This document shows positions 7,125 through 13,240 of a stretch of DNA of 13,240 bases, piece after piece (the first letter of the stretch is position 1; each line of letters opens with the position of its first letter). This DNA comes from an uncultured Lactobacillus sp. (GTDB lineage: Bacteria > Bacillota > Bacilli > Lactobacillales > Lactobacillaceae), in contig CAMJXI010000017.1 in NCBI GenBank assembly GCA_946409675.1, positions 1-13,240 of the forward strand, written 5' to 3'. The notes under the pieces were generated by a model. That model saw only the letters and a list, made by a program, of their open reading frames with translations. It was not told the origin of the DNA and made no database searches. Made by a program: the position numbers and the translations under genes.

Positions 7125-7152
7125 CTTATAATATTTTTTATTGATACCTCAA
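7125..7152 (-). promoter_or_regulatory. Candidate promoter of the ABC transporter operon
   Basis: On the minus strand TTGAGG (7152-7147) and TATAAG (7130-7125) are 16 bases apart. They lie 37 bases before the ATPase ATG and directly downstream of the terminator of the preceding minus-strand gene. The region is very AT-rich, so other -10 hexamers are possible. Confidence 0.5.
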
Positions 7153-7166
7153 TTATATAGCATTAC

Positions 7167-7199
7167 AAAAAAAAGCGGGGGCTTGTTTGCCCCGCTTTT
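7167..7199 (-). terminator. Terminator of the polynucleotide-kinase-like gene
   Basis: On the minus strand AAAGCGGGG pairs with CCCCGCTTT around a loop of about eight bases and runs straight into eight Ts (7174-7167). GC-rich stem, canonical Rho-independent form. It begins about 10 bases after the stop codon of the upstream gene and separates it from the ABC operon. Confidence 0.9.
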
Positions 7200-7209
7200 A
7201 CAAATATTA

Positions 7210-8145
7210 TCACCAAATTTTCAAAACTTTGTCGCGCATCATTTTAGTTAGGTTAAATTGATGGACTCTTGGCTTCTCACTTTCCGGAAAATCCTTCACG
7301 AAATCCGTCAGATTAACCAGTCCGGTGTAGTAAGACATTGCCCCATTTTCCTTTTTCAGTGGTCCAATCAGCTCATTTCTCAATGGCTTAGCCGAAATCA
7401 AAAAATGTTTATGATGAAATTTGAACACAAAAAACGGTAACTTGTACTTATTCAACAAATCATCCTCAGTTTGGCCCAAGTTAATGACGTTTCGATAACT
7501 GCCAAATTTTTGGGTAAACTTCTGGTTGAATGAAAAATAGAAATTACTGATGTGCACACTCGGAAAGTCTTTTTCGAGCACTTCATCGGGTACGACATAA
7601 ACGTTGGCGTACCGTTGGAGATTACGTTCTCTTTGATACAGTGCCCCTTCCATTTGGGTGGGGCTAATCTTGATTGTCCAATCGGGTGGATTGGGCTCTT
7701 TTTCGTACCATTCGTACATTTTTTTAATAACGCTAGGCTTCACCCAATGAAATTTTACACGTACTTCATTGCGCGCCAAAAGTCCTGGTAGATTATTTCT
7801 TTCCATCAAGTCGACGACGAACGTTTCATAATGATACATATCTACAAGCTCGTGATAGGTTTCAATTGAACCGGGAGCCAAATGAGTACCATCGACGATT
7901 ACAGTTTCGCCACGGCTCATTTTACCCTCAACTAAACGCATGACGAGTTCTTTGGTCTCAACGTTTGCGGTGCGAGGGATGATGTGATGTAGGTTTTGAC
8001 TATCTTCGTCAAAACTATAAGTCAGGTTTGCAAACAACAAGCGAATCTCATCTTGGGAGATGGCATATGGTTGTAAACGATGACGGGAAATAAAAGATGA
8101 TTTACCAGAACCGGGTGCGCCTCTTAATAGAAATAGTTTTCGCAC
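7210..8145 (-). CDS. Polynucleotide-kinase-like P-loop protein with unassigned C-terminal domain
   Basis: A 311-residue protein. The first ~150 residues resemble the 5'-kinase domain of T4 polynucleotide kinase: Walker A GAPGSGKSS (9-17; K15, S16), then the D32-x-x-R35 pair in ISQDEIRLLF, which corresponds to the catalytic Asp and substrate-binding Arg of that family, a second strand VIVDGTHL (82-89), and a lid segment LLARNEVR with R125 followed by VIKKMYEWYE (139-148). This suggests transfer of the ATP phosphate to a nucleic acid 5' end or another small substrate. Residues about 165-311 match nothing I recognise. They are rich in aromatic and basic residues, and I see no nucleotidyltransferase (KxDG) or HD/phosphatase motif. 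The start is GTG at 8145 with AGAGG 7-8 bases upstream, and the P-loop begins only eight residues later, as expected. It appears monocistronic between two terminators. The fold is likely; the substrate and role are unknown. Confidence 0.85.
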   Translation of the reverse strand: MRKLFLLRGAPGSGKSSFISRHRLQPYAISQDEIRLLFANLTYSFDEDSQNLHHIIPRTANVETKELVMRLVEGKMSRGETVIVDGTHLAPGSIETYHELVDMYHYETFVVDLMERNNLPGLLARNEVRVKFHWVKPSVIKKMYEWYEKEPNPPDWTIKISPTQMEGALYQRERNLQRYANVYVVPDEVLEKDFPSVHISNFYFSFNQKFTQKFGSYRNVINLGQTEDDLLNKYKLPFFVFKFHHKHFLISAKPLRNELIGPLKKENGAMSYYTGLVNLTDFVKDFPESEKPRVHQFNLTKMMRDKVLKIW

Positions 8146-8224
8146 AGTTCTTCCTCTTTATTCTAAATACTTGCTTAAATTTTATCATAAAACGCAGGAA
8201 ACATTATTTATTTTTTTCTGAAAT

Positions 8225-8269
8225 AAAAAAACAAACTTCTAATTGAGTGCTTCAATCAGAAATTTGTTT
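8225..8269 (-). terminator. Terminator after the phosphoglycerate mutase-like gene
   Basis: On the minus strand AAACAAA, then AGAA-type and ATTGA-type blocks, pair with their complements (arms about 8269-8252 and 8247-8232). Two single mismatches and a short GC-containing loop interrupt the stem, and seven Ts follow (8231-8225). It ends the unit formed by the M3 peptidase and mutase genes. Confidence 0.8.
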
Positions 8270-8297
8270 CCTAAATAGCGTATTTAATGGTTGGTCG

Positions 8298-8972
8298 TTA
8301 TAGATATTTAATCTCGTTAATGCTGAGGTCATGGTTCAAATCGTACACAATCGGTTTTGCGTTGGGCACTTCCACGTGCAAAATATCTGCGTTTGAAATA
8401 CTCTCAAAATATTTCACGATGGCACGTAATGAACTCCCGTGAGCGACGATCAGCTGATCTTCTCCCCGTCTTAACCTCGGTGCAACGCTGTCGTTGTAAT
8501 AAGGTAAGATCCGTGAACTGGCCATATGCAAGCTTTCGGCTTGAGGCAAAAGTATCCGGTCCAAGTTTTCATAACGCCGGTCGGTAATCGGGGCTCCGAG
8601 TTTCGGTGGCACTGCATCGTAACTTCTGCGCCACTTTAAAACTTGCTCATCCCCGAATATTTTCCGGGTAATATCTTTGTTCACACCACGTAAGGCTCCG
8701 TAATGACGCTCGTTTAAGCGCCAAGTCTTATTCATCGGCAGATCCAAGAAGTCACACTGCTCGGCAATAATGTTGGCCGTTTTGATGGCTCGCGTTAGAA
8801 CACTCGTATGAATCATTGTTGGGTTAAAGTCCTCTAATTCTGCGAGTTTTTGGCCCGCTTCGATGGCTTGTTCAACTCCCAATTCACTTAGTGGAACATC
8901 GTTCCAACCGGTATAAATATTTTTTTGATTGGCCGTACTTTGGCCGTGTCGAACCAAAACTAATTTTGGCAA
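8298..8972 (-). CDS. 2,3-bisphosphoglycerate-dependent phosphoglycerate mutase-like protein
   Basis: Histidine-phosphatase superfamily enzyme resembling GpmA, which interconverts 3- and 2-phosphoglycerate in glycolysis. The 224 residues include the phospho-acceptor motif RHGQS (H9), TGWNDVPLSE (21-30), R61 in LTRAIKTA, ERHYGAL (E88), WRRSYD (114-119) and the second catalytic histidine in AHGSSLRA (H178). These correspond to the dPGM active-site residues. It is shorter and more divergent than typical GpmA: the usual GESEWN is GQSTAN, HGNSLRA is HGSSLRA and the C-terminal tail is brief. It may therefore be a second paralogue rather than the main glycolytic mutase. The start is TTG at 8972, supported by AGGAG 9 bases upstream and by the catalytic motif beginning at residue 8. 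It lies 28 bases after the M3 peptidase gene with no terminator between, so it is probably co-transcribed. Confidence 0.9.
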   Translation of the reverse strand: MPKLVLVRHGQSTANQKNIYTGWNDVPLSELGVEQAIEAGQKLAELEDFNPTMIHTSVLTRAIKTANIIAEQCDFLDLPMNKTWRLNERHYGALRGVNKDITRKIFGDEQVLKWRRSYDAVPPKLGAPITDRRYENLDRILLPQAESLHMASSRILPYYNDSVAPRLRRGEDQLIVAHGSSLRAIVKYFESISNADILHVEVPNAKPIVYDLNHDLSINEIKYL

Positions 8973-9000
8973 AATTTTTCGCTCCTATATTTAGATCTGG

Positions 9001-10710
9001 TTATTTTAAATCGTCTTCACTGACAGCATCTAAGGCTGTTTCGATAGCAGCAACAGTTTCTTTCAAAGTGTCGCCTTCAAATGGTGATTTCATGTTACCT
9101 AGTTTGATTAATTCAAGCAAGGTCTTTGAACCACCAGCCTTAGCCATGGTCAAATAATCGTTCCAAGCTGTTTCATCATGGTCGACTTCGCGGCGTTTCC
9201 AGAATTCTTGGGCAACTACTTGAGCAATCGTGTAATCGATGTAATAGAAAGGAGAGGTAAAGATATGAGGTTGGCGCATCCAGTAGATACCACGTTCCAT
9301 ATCCTTGTTATCCGCATAATCTTTATGAGGAAGATATTCTTTCTCTAACTTACGCCAAGTTGCTTTTCTTTCGTCTGGGGTCAACTCAGGGTGTGAATAA
9401 ACTTCATATTGGAAGTGATCAACAAGAACACCATATGGTAAGAAGTTCATGGTGCTTGCCAAGTGACTGAACTTGTATTTAGCAGTTTGTTCTTCGAAGA
9501 AGAGATTCATCCAAGGATAAGCCATGAACTCCATACTCATACTGAAGATTTCAGCAGCTTCAAAGGTTGGGAATTGCATGTCGAAACCTTTAATCCATTG
9601 TGCTTCAAAAGTTTGGAATGCATGTCCGGCTTCATGAGTCAGAACATCGACGTCCCCAGAAGTACCGTTGAAGTTAGAGAAAATGAGAGGAGTCTTCCAC
9701 TTAGGGATAAATTCACAGTAACCACCACCCTGTTTGCCAGGTTTAGTGACAAGATCCATGGTGTCATTTTTCACCATGAAGTCGAAGAATTCGCCTGATT
9801 CAGGAGACATTTCACGATACATCTTTTGGGCCTTTTGAACAAGTTCTTCAGGTGTACCCTTTGGTGTAGCGTTACCGTTAGGGAATTCCAAAGGTAGGTC
9901 ATAGTAATACAAGTGATCTTTGCCAAAACGTTTAGCGGTGCGGTCGTAGAAACGTGTTACTGCTGGAGTAACGTATTTTTTCACTGATTCGCGGTAGTTA
10001 TTAACCATCTTTTGGTCGTAACCAAAACGGTTCATCGTTGCAAAACTCATCTCGGCATAGTCTTTGAAGCCAAGCGTTTGGGCATACTTAGTCCGCAATT
10101 TAACCATTTGGTCGTAGATGTCATCAATTTCAGCTTCATGTTCTACAAACCAAGCTGTATTCGCTTCAAAAGCAGCCTTACGAACGGCCTGATCCTCATC
10201 ACTTTGGAACTTGCCTAATTGACTAAGGTTACGTTTTTCGCCTTGGAAATCAATTTGAGCGCTCGCAATCAACTTGTCGTACTTAGATTGAAGGGCGTAA
10301 TCCTTTTGGAGGTCGCCGATAATCTTAGGGTCAAAAGTCTTGATTTGGTTTTTAGCCTTCAAAACATAGGTCTCAAGAATGGTGCCATCGGCAACTAAAT
10401 CATCACGGTAAGGTGAAGCTAAGATAGCCTTAGCAAGTTCGGTTTCGAGATCTGCCACGTAAGGTGAGTTTTCATCCCAGAAATCTTGTTCGTCGTCATA
10501 AAATTTATCACGAGTATCGATGGTATGGCGATAAGATGCTAACATCGCGTATGAGTTCACATCGATGAGGTAGTCGTTGAGTTTTTCAACGGCAACTTTT
10601 GCACTAGCAAAGCCACCGGCGTTAGTAAATTCAGCAAGTGTGGCCTTGAAGTCTATTTTTAATTTATCTAAATCTGGACGTCCATATTTTATTTCAGGTA
10701 ATTTAGTCAT
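9001..10710 (-). CDS. M3 family oligoendopeptidase (PepF-related zinc metallopeptidase)
   Basis: A cytoplasmic metallopeptidase that cuts short peptides internally, part of peptide use and turnover. In 569 residues the zinc site is visible: HEAGH (359-363) and the third ligand glutamate at E387 in FEAAEIF, about 28 residues downstream as in M3 enzymes. The stretch YCEFIPKWKTPLIFSNFNGT (331-350) just before it is characteristic of the ~560-residue bacterial M3 group that is related to, but distinct from, classical PepF. I therefore do not give the symbol pepF. The start is ATG at 10710, with GGAGG 5-6 bases upstream. An in-frame ATG at 10722 overlaps that ribosome binding site and is unlikely. 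The gene is first in a unit with the mutase gene and diverges from pyruvate oxidase. Confidence 0.94.
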   Translation of the reverse strand: MTKLPEIKYGRPDLDKLKIDFKATLAEFTNAGGFASAKVAVEKLNDYLIDVNSYAMLASYRHTIDTRDKFYDDEQDFWDENSPYVADLETELAKAILASPYRDDLVADGTILETYVLKAKNQIKTFDPKIIGDLQKDYALQSKYDKLIASAQIDFQGEKRNLSQLGKFQSDEDQAVRKAAFEANTAWFVEHEAEIDDIYDQMVKLRTKYAQTLGFKDYAEMSFATMNRFGYDQKMVNNYRESVKKYVTPAVTRFYDRTAKRFGKDHLYYYDLPLEFPNGNATPKGTPEELVQKAQKMYREMSPESGEFFDFMVKNDTMDLVTKPGKQGGGYCEFIPKWKTPLIFSNFNGTSGDVDVLTHEAGHAFQTFEAQWIKGFDMQFPTFEAAEIFSMSMEFMAYPWMNLFFEEQTAKYKFSHLASTMNFLPYGVLVDHFQYEVYSHPELTPDERKATWRKLEKEYLPHKDYADNKDMERGIYWMRQPHIFTSPFYYIDYTIAQVVAQEFWKRREVDHDETAWNDYLTMAKAGGSKTLLELIKLGNMKSPFEGDTLKETVAAIETALDAVSEDDLK

Positions 10711-10743
10711 AAAATCCTCCATTCTGCAATCTGCAATAATTCA

Positions 10744-10771
10744 ATTATACGTTATTAAAGAAATATGATAA
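10744..10771 (-). promoter_or_regulatory. Probable promoter of the M3 peptidase - mutase unit
   Basis: On the minus strand a perfect TATAAT (10749-10744) has TTATCA (10771-10766, four of six) 16 bases upstream. Distance to the ATG at 10710 is about 33 bases, which is normal. Confidence 0.6.
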
Positions 10772-10843
10772 AGGTAGATTTGGGGTATTTTAACTAGCTT
10801 TGTTTACAGAAAAACACTTTGTATCAATTAGAAGACGTATCAT

Positions 10844-10872
10844 TTGGTCACGCAACTTATCAATAGTAAGAT
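10844..10872 (+). promoter_or_regulatory. Candidate promoter of the pyruvate oxidase gene
   Basis: TTGGTC (10844-10849) and TAAGAT (10867-10872) are 17 bases apart. Transcription would start near 10880, just before the inverted repeat at 10885-10908. TTTACA at 10803-10808 is a better -35 but has no well-spaced -10. The promoter position is therefore uncertain. Confidence 0.3.
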
Positions 10873-10884
10873 GAATTTGTAAAT

Positions 10885-10908
10885 TGATTACGGCAAAACG
10901 CGTAATCA
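10885..10908 (+). promoter_or_regulatory. Perfect inverted repeat in the pyruvate oxidase leader
   Basis: TGATTACG (10885-10892) and CGTAATCA (10901-10908) form a perfect 8-bp inverted repeat around an 8-base spacer. TTCTTTT follows, then AGGAGG (10916-10921). It could be an operator bound by a dimeric regulator, or an RNA hairpin close enough to the ribosome binding site to affect translation or act as a weak attenuator. It does not fit a good CcpA (cre) or Rex consensus. Confidence 0.5.
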
Positions 10909-10928
10909 TTCTTTTAGGAGGATACAAA

Positions 10929-12665
10929 ATGACAGATACGATTAAATCAGGAATTGCGATGGTCAAAGTACTTGAGGCATGGGATATCGATCATATTTTT
11001 GGAATTCCAGGTGGCTCAATCAACACCATTATGGATGCCTTGCATTCAGAGCAATCAAATATCAAATACATTCAGGTACGCCACGAAGAAGTGGGCGCCC
11101 TCGCCGCAGTTGGTGAGACCAAGATGAGTGGTAAAATTGGCGTGGCTTTTGCAACAGCCGGACCCGGTGCAACGCATCTCTTCCAAGGTCTTTATGATGC
11201 CAAAATGGATCACGTGCCAATGCTTGCGTTAGTTGGCCAAGTTAACCGGCAAACGATGAACACGGACGGCTTTCAGGAAATGGATGAAGTTCCAATGTTT
11301 GGCGACGTGGCGTTCTACAACCGAAACGTGATGACGGCTGAACAACTACCAAGCGTGGTAGATCAAGCTATCAAGCATTCTTATGAAGAACACGGTCCAG
11401 CAGTTGTGACGGTTCCCGTTGACCTTGGTTGGATGGATATTCCAGATACATTTGTCCCAACGGCTAAGGACTACCGGGTTAACTTGCCGGTTGCCAGTGA
11501 CGACGACATCAAGAAAGCCCTAGTACTAATTTCCCAGGCCAAACGCCCTATTCTCTATATTGGTAAGGGTGCGCGTGGCGCAACTAAAGAAGTGTTGGAA
11601 TTTGCCAAAATGTACCAACTTCCGATTGCGTCGAGTGCCCTAGCAAAAGGAATTATTCCAGATGCAGAAGATTCGTACTTGAAGAGTGCTGGCCGTGTTG
11701 CAACTAAACCTTCAGTTGAGGCGTTAGCTGAAACCGACCTGATTCTCTTCATGGGCTCGGATTATCCGTTTGCCCAGTTCTTCTTCAACCCAAATGCGAA
11801 ATTCATTCAGGTGGATATCGACAGCTCAAAACTCGGTAAGAGACATCATACTGACCTCGCGATTTTGGCAGATGTGCAATCAACCTTACAAAAACTGATT
11901 GCAGTCGGAACACAACAACCCGAAACTGCTTGGTACCAAGCTAACATCAAGAACAACCAGAACTGGAAACAATGGGTCACCAAAATGGGTGAATTAGACA
12001 CTAATCCACTCAGAATTGAGCCAGTTTTAAATGAAATTAACCGGATTGCTCAAGATGACGCGATTTTTGCAGTGGATGTGGGGAATGTGACCATCGAAGG
12101 GGTTCGTTTCCTCGAAATGAATCCCAACCAAAGCTTCACGACGAGTGGTTGGTTTGCAACGATGGGTTACGCGCTCCCTGCAGCAATCGGTGGCCAAGTG
12201 AGCTATCCTAACCGCCAAGTCTTCTCGATTTCGGGTGACGGCGGATTTGGCATGGTCGAGCAAGATATTATTACCCAGGTAAAATACAACTTGCCAATTA
12301 TCAACGTGGTCTTGAGTAATGAAACGTTTGGCTTTATCAAGGCTGAACAAGACGATACCGGCCAATCGCATTATGGCGTTGATATTGCGGATGCCGACTT
12401 CGGTGCACTCGGTACGGCTTTAGGGGCTAAAGGCTTCACCGTTAGAACAAGATCAGAGTTAACTGCAGCATTTGACTTTGCGAAAACCGCCACAGTTCCG
12501 GTGGTCATCGATGTGAAGATTACGGGCGACCGCCCTCTTCCAGTCGAACAATTACAGATTGATCCAGCGAAATTCTCGGCTGACCAAATTCAGAAATTTA
12601 ACGACGTTTATAATAGTGGAGATTTAGTTCCGTTGACCCAATACTTAGCAGATTTTGATGCCTAG
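10929..12665 (+). CDS. pox: Pyruvate oxidase (acetyl phosphate and H2O2 forming)
   Basis: Thiamine diphosphate and FAD enzyme converting pyruvate, phosphate and oxygen to acetyl phosphate, CO2 and H2O2. In lactobacilli it yields extra ATP under aeration. The 578 residues have the three-domain layout of this superfamily. The N-terminal domain has FGIPGGSINTIMDAL (24-38) and RHEEVGALAA (51-60) with the cofactor-activating E53. The middle FAD/nucleotide domain covers about 190-350. The C-terminal thiamine domain has GDGGFGM (436-442) leading to N464 in VVLSNETFGF. The N-terminal region resembles L. plantarum pyruvate oxidase more closely than acetolactate synthase: DHIFGIPGGSINTIMDAL and DGFQEMDEVPMFGDVA parallel the known enzyme. 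The start is ATG at 10929 with AGGAGG 7 bases upstream. The frame is open back to 10884, but that part overlaps the leader inverted repeat. Monocistronic with a strong terminator. Acetolactate synthase is the main alternative, less likely. Confidence 0.9.
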   Translation: MTDTIKSGIAMVKVLEAWDIDHIFGIPGGSINTIMDALHSEQSNIKYIQVRHEEVGALAAVGETKMSGKIGVAFATAGPGATHLFQGLYDAKMDHVPMLALVGQVNRQTMNTDGFQEMDEVPMFGDVAFYNRNVMTAEQLPSVVDQAIKHSYEEHGPAVVTVPVDLGWMDIPDTFVPTAKDYRVNLPVASDDDIKKALVLISQAKRPILYIGKGARGATKEVLEFAKMYQLPIASSALAKGIIPDAEDSYLKSAGRVATKPSVEALAETDLILFMGSDYPFAQFFFNPNAKFIQVDIDSSKLGKRHHTDLAILADVQSTLQKLIAVGTQQPETAWYQANIKNNQNWKQWVTKMGELDTNPLRIEPVLNEINRIAQDDAIFAVDVGNVTIEGVRFLEMNPNQSFTTSGWFATMGYALPAAIGGQVSYPNRQVFSISGDGGFGMVEQDIITQVKYNLPIINVVLSNETFGFIKAEQDDTGQSHYGVDIADADFGALGTALGAKGFTVRTRSELTAAFDFAKTATVPVVIDVKITGDRPLPVEQLQIDPAKFSADQIQKFNDVYNSGDLVPLTQYLADFDA

Positions 12666-12669
12666 ACGC

Positions 12670-12709
12670 AAAAGTGTCGCAACTTCTAACGAAGTGCGAC
12701 ACTTTTTTT
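12670..12709 (+). terminator. Terminator of pyruvate oxidase
   Basis: AAAAGTGTCGCA (12670-12681) pairs with TGCGACACTTTT, and the stem continues inward as CTTC with GAAG around TAAC, with one bulged base. Seven Ts follow (12703-12709). On the minus strand it is followed by only four Ts, so it may also serve the convergent SLAP-repeat gene, less efficiently. Confidence 0.9.
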
Positions 12710-12728
12710 GTTTAGTTAACTATTTTAA

Positions 12729-13190
12729 CTAAATATATTTAGCTTGGATCCACTGGTTCTTGTTTCCGAGATTGATGTAGGTTTCACCGTTGATGGTCTT
12801 TGTCCCAACAACCTTCCATTTAGAACCATGTTTCACATATTGTTTTTTGGCAGGAACTTTGCCGTTTGCATCCCGCAAAACAACGCCGTAATTCTTGATG
12901 TAGTTGATTTGAATTACCTTTGAAGTTGCTTTTGCTACTGGTTTTGCAGCTGGCTTAGTGGTTGCCTTACTGGTTGATAATTTAACAAACTTAGCTTCCA
13001 CCCATTGATTATCATTTCCCAGGCGATAGTACTTTGCACCATTAATCACTTTTTGCGCATTAACCTTCCAGCTAGAACCATGTTTAACGTATTGCTTCTT
13101 GGCAGGTACTTGGCCGTTTTGGCTACGTAAAACAACACCATATCCCGGTTTATAGTTAATTCGACCGGTTGCACTCAAAGCAGTCGCAGC
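12729..13190 (-). CDS. Tandem SLAP-repeat surface protein, 5' end missing
   Basis: The 153 readable residues carry two copies of a ~59-residue SLAP-type repeat, the domain that anchors lactobacillar S-layer and other surface proteins non-covalently to the cell wall. Repeat 1 runs INYKPGYGVV to NQWVEAKFV and repeat 2 INYIKNYGVV to NQWIQAKYI. Both contain VPAKKQYVKHGS followed by WKV and a final NQW motif. They are joined by an Ala/Thr/Lys/Pro-rich linker of 25 residues. The frame runs open to 13190, reading AATALSATG before repeat 1, which resembles the end of a signal peptide with its cleavage site. At 13191 genuine sequence is replaced by sequencing adapter, so the true start lies beyond the contig end. 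A TTG at 13178 could be called a start, but it has no ribosome binding site. No catalytic domain is visible in this portion. A small secreted cell-wall protein is my inference. Confidence 0.85.
   Translation of the reverse strand, partial: AATALSATGRINYKPGYGVVLRSQNGQVPAKKQYVKHGSSWKVNAQKVINGAKYYRLGNDNQWVEAKFVKLSTSKATTKPAAKPVAKATSKVIQINYIKNYGVVLRDANGKVPAKKQYVKHGSKWKVVGTKTINGETYINLGNKNQWIQAKYI
12732..12908 (-). repeat. SLAP repeat 2 (C-terminal copy)
   Basis: 59 codons. By hand alignment 39 of 59 residues are identical to the other copy, with the best-conserved block at the middle (VPAKKQYVKHGS). The DNA is also visibly similar, indicating an internal duplication. Confidence 0.85.
12984..13160 (-). 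repeat. SLAP repeat 1 (N-terminal copy)
   Basis: 59 codons, the same length as the second copy with no gaps needed to align them. It is separated from the second copy by a 75-base linker with repeated Ala-Thr/Lys codons. Confidence 0.85.
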
Positions 13191-13240
13191 AGATCGGAAG
13201 AGCGTCGTGTAGGAAAAGAGTGTAGATCTCGGTGGTCGCC
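13191..13240. other. Illumina TruSeq adapter sequence (assembly contamination)
   Basis: The last 50 bases begin AGATCGGAAGAGCGTCGTGT and continue through the P5 side of the TruSeq universal adapter (ending GGTGGTCGCC). I recall this sequence, and it matches throughout except for one base: A at 13214 where the adapter has G. It is library-construction sequence, not bacterial DNA, and marks the end of a contig. Confidence 0.97.

Noticed and set aside
7210..8145. RNA repair ligase or part of a Pnkp/Hen1 cassette
   Set aside because: No KxDG nucleotidyltransferase motif in the C-terminal half and no methyltransferase gene nearby; only the kinase half is recognisable.
10844..10908. CcpA (cre) site upstream of pyruvate oxidase
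   Set aside because: The CG-centred stretches here mismatch the cre consensus at several fixed positions. The strong feature is instead an inverted repeat with an 8-base spacer.
12711..12733. AT-only inverted repeat TTTAGTTAA/TTAACTAAA at the SLAP gene stop codon as its terminator
   Set aside because: No T-run follows it on the minus strand and the stem has almost no GC, so it is a poor terminator. The pox terminator read in reverse is a better candidate.
12729..13178. Complete 149-residue SLAP protein starting at TTG 13178
   Set aside because: No ribosome binding site, and the open frame continues to the adapter junction at 13190 with signal-peptide-like residues, so the gene is truncated, not complete.
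1..13240. Defence island, prophage, integrative element or CRISPR array
   Set aside because: No integrase, transposase, direct-repeat array, tRNA attachment site or toxin-antitoxin pair was seen; the gene content is core metabolism and transport.

Overview
The window looks like ordinary chromosomal sequence from a lactic acid bacterium, most likely a member of the Lactobacillaceae. The reasons are a PepC-type cysteine aminopeptidase, a pyruvate oxidase closely resembling that of Lactiplantibacillus plantarum as far as I recall its sequence, an M3 oligoendopeptidase, strong AGGAGG ribosome binding sites, moderately low GC, and a protein with two SLAP-type (lactobacillar S-layer-like) wall-binding repeats. 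I cannot name the genus safely.

Layout. Positions 1-959 (minus) hold the 5' part of radA and the complete dut, translationally coupled with a 2-base gap and driven by an extended -10 promoter. A small GNAT-like acetyltransferase gene (1087-1377, plus) diverges from dut. It is followed by a hairpin with a T-run placed immediately before the ribosome binding site of rpiA (1434-2120). Between rpiA and pepC (2381-3718) lies a long, elaborately base-paired element (about 2122-2253) that I do not recognise. pepC ends in a bidirectional terminator. Converging on it from the other side is a two-gene ABC transporter operon (7088-3814, minus): a LolD/MacB-type ATPase followed by an 854-residue permease with two FtsX modules and an extracellular coiled coil. 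Next on the minus strand is a single gene (8145-7210) for a polynucleotide-kinase-like protein with an unassigned C-terminal domain, bounded by its own terminator. Then comes a two-gene unit (10710-8298, minus): an M3 oligoendopeptidase followed 28 bases later by a divergent phosphoglycerate mutase with a TTG start, ending in a terminator. Pyruvate oxidase (10929-12665, plus) is transcribed divergently from the oligoendopeptidase. Its leader carries a perfect inverted repeat, and it ends in a strong terminator. The last gene (minus, from 13190) encodes the tandem SLAP-repeat protein and is cut off at its 5' side.

The final 50 bases (13191-13240) are not biological. They match the Illumina TruSeq universal adapter with one mismatch, so the window ends at a contig edge with untrimmed adapter, and the SLAP protein is truncated by the assembly.

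Taken together the genes are housekeeping and central metabolism: nucleotide hygiene and DNA repair (dut, radA), pentose phosphate (rpiA), peptide breakdown (pepC, M3 peptidase), sugar-phosphate handling (gpm-like), aerobic pyruvate use (pox), export or envelope functions (ABC pair, SLAP protein). I see no defence island, prophage, IS element, CRISPR array or tRNA/rRNA gene. The least explained items are the structured element before pepC and the C-terminal domain of the kinase-like protein.
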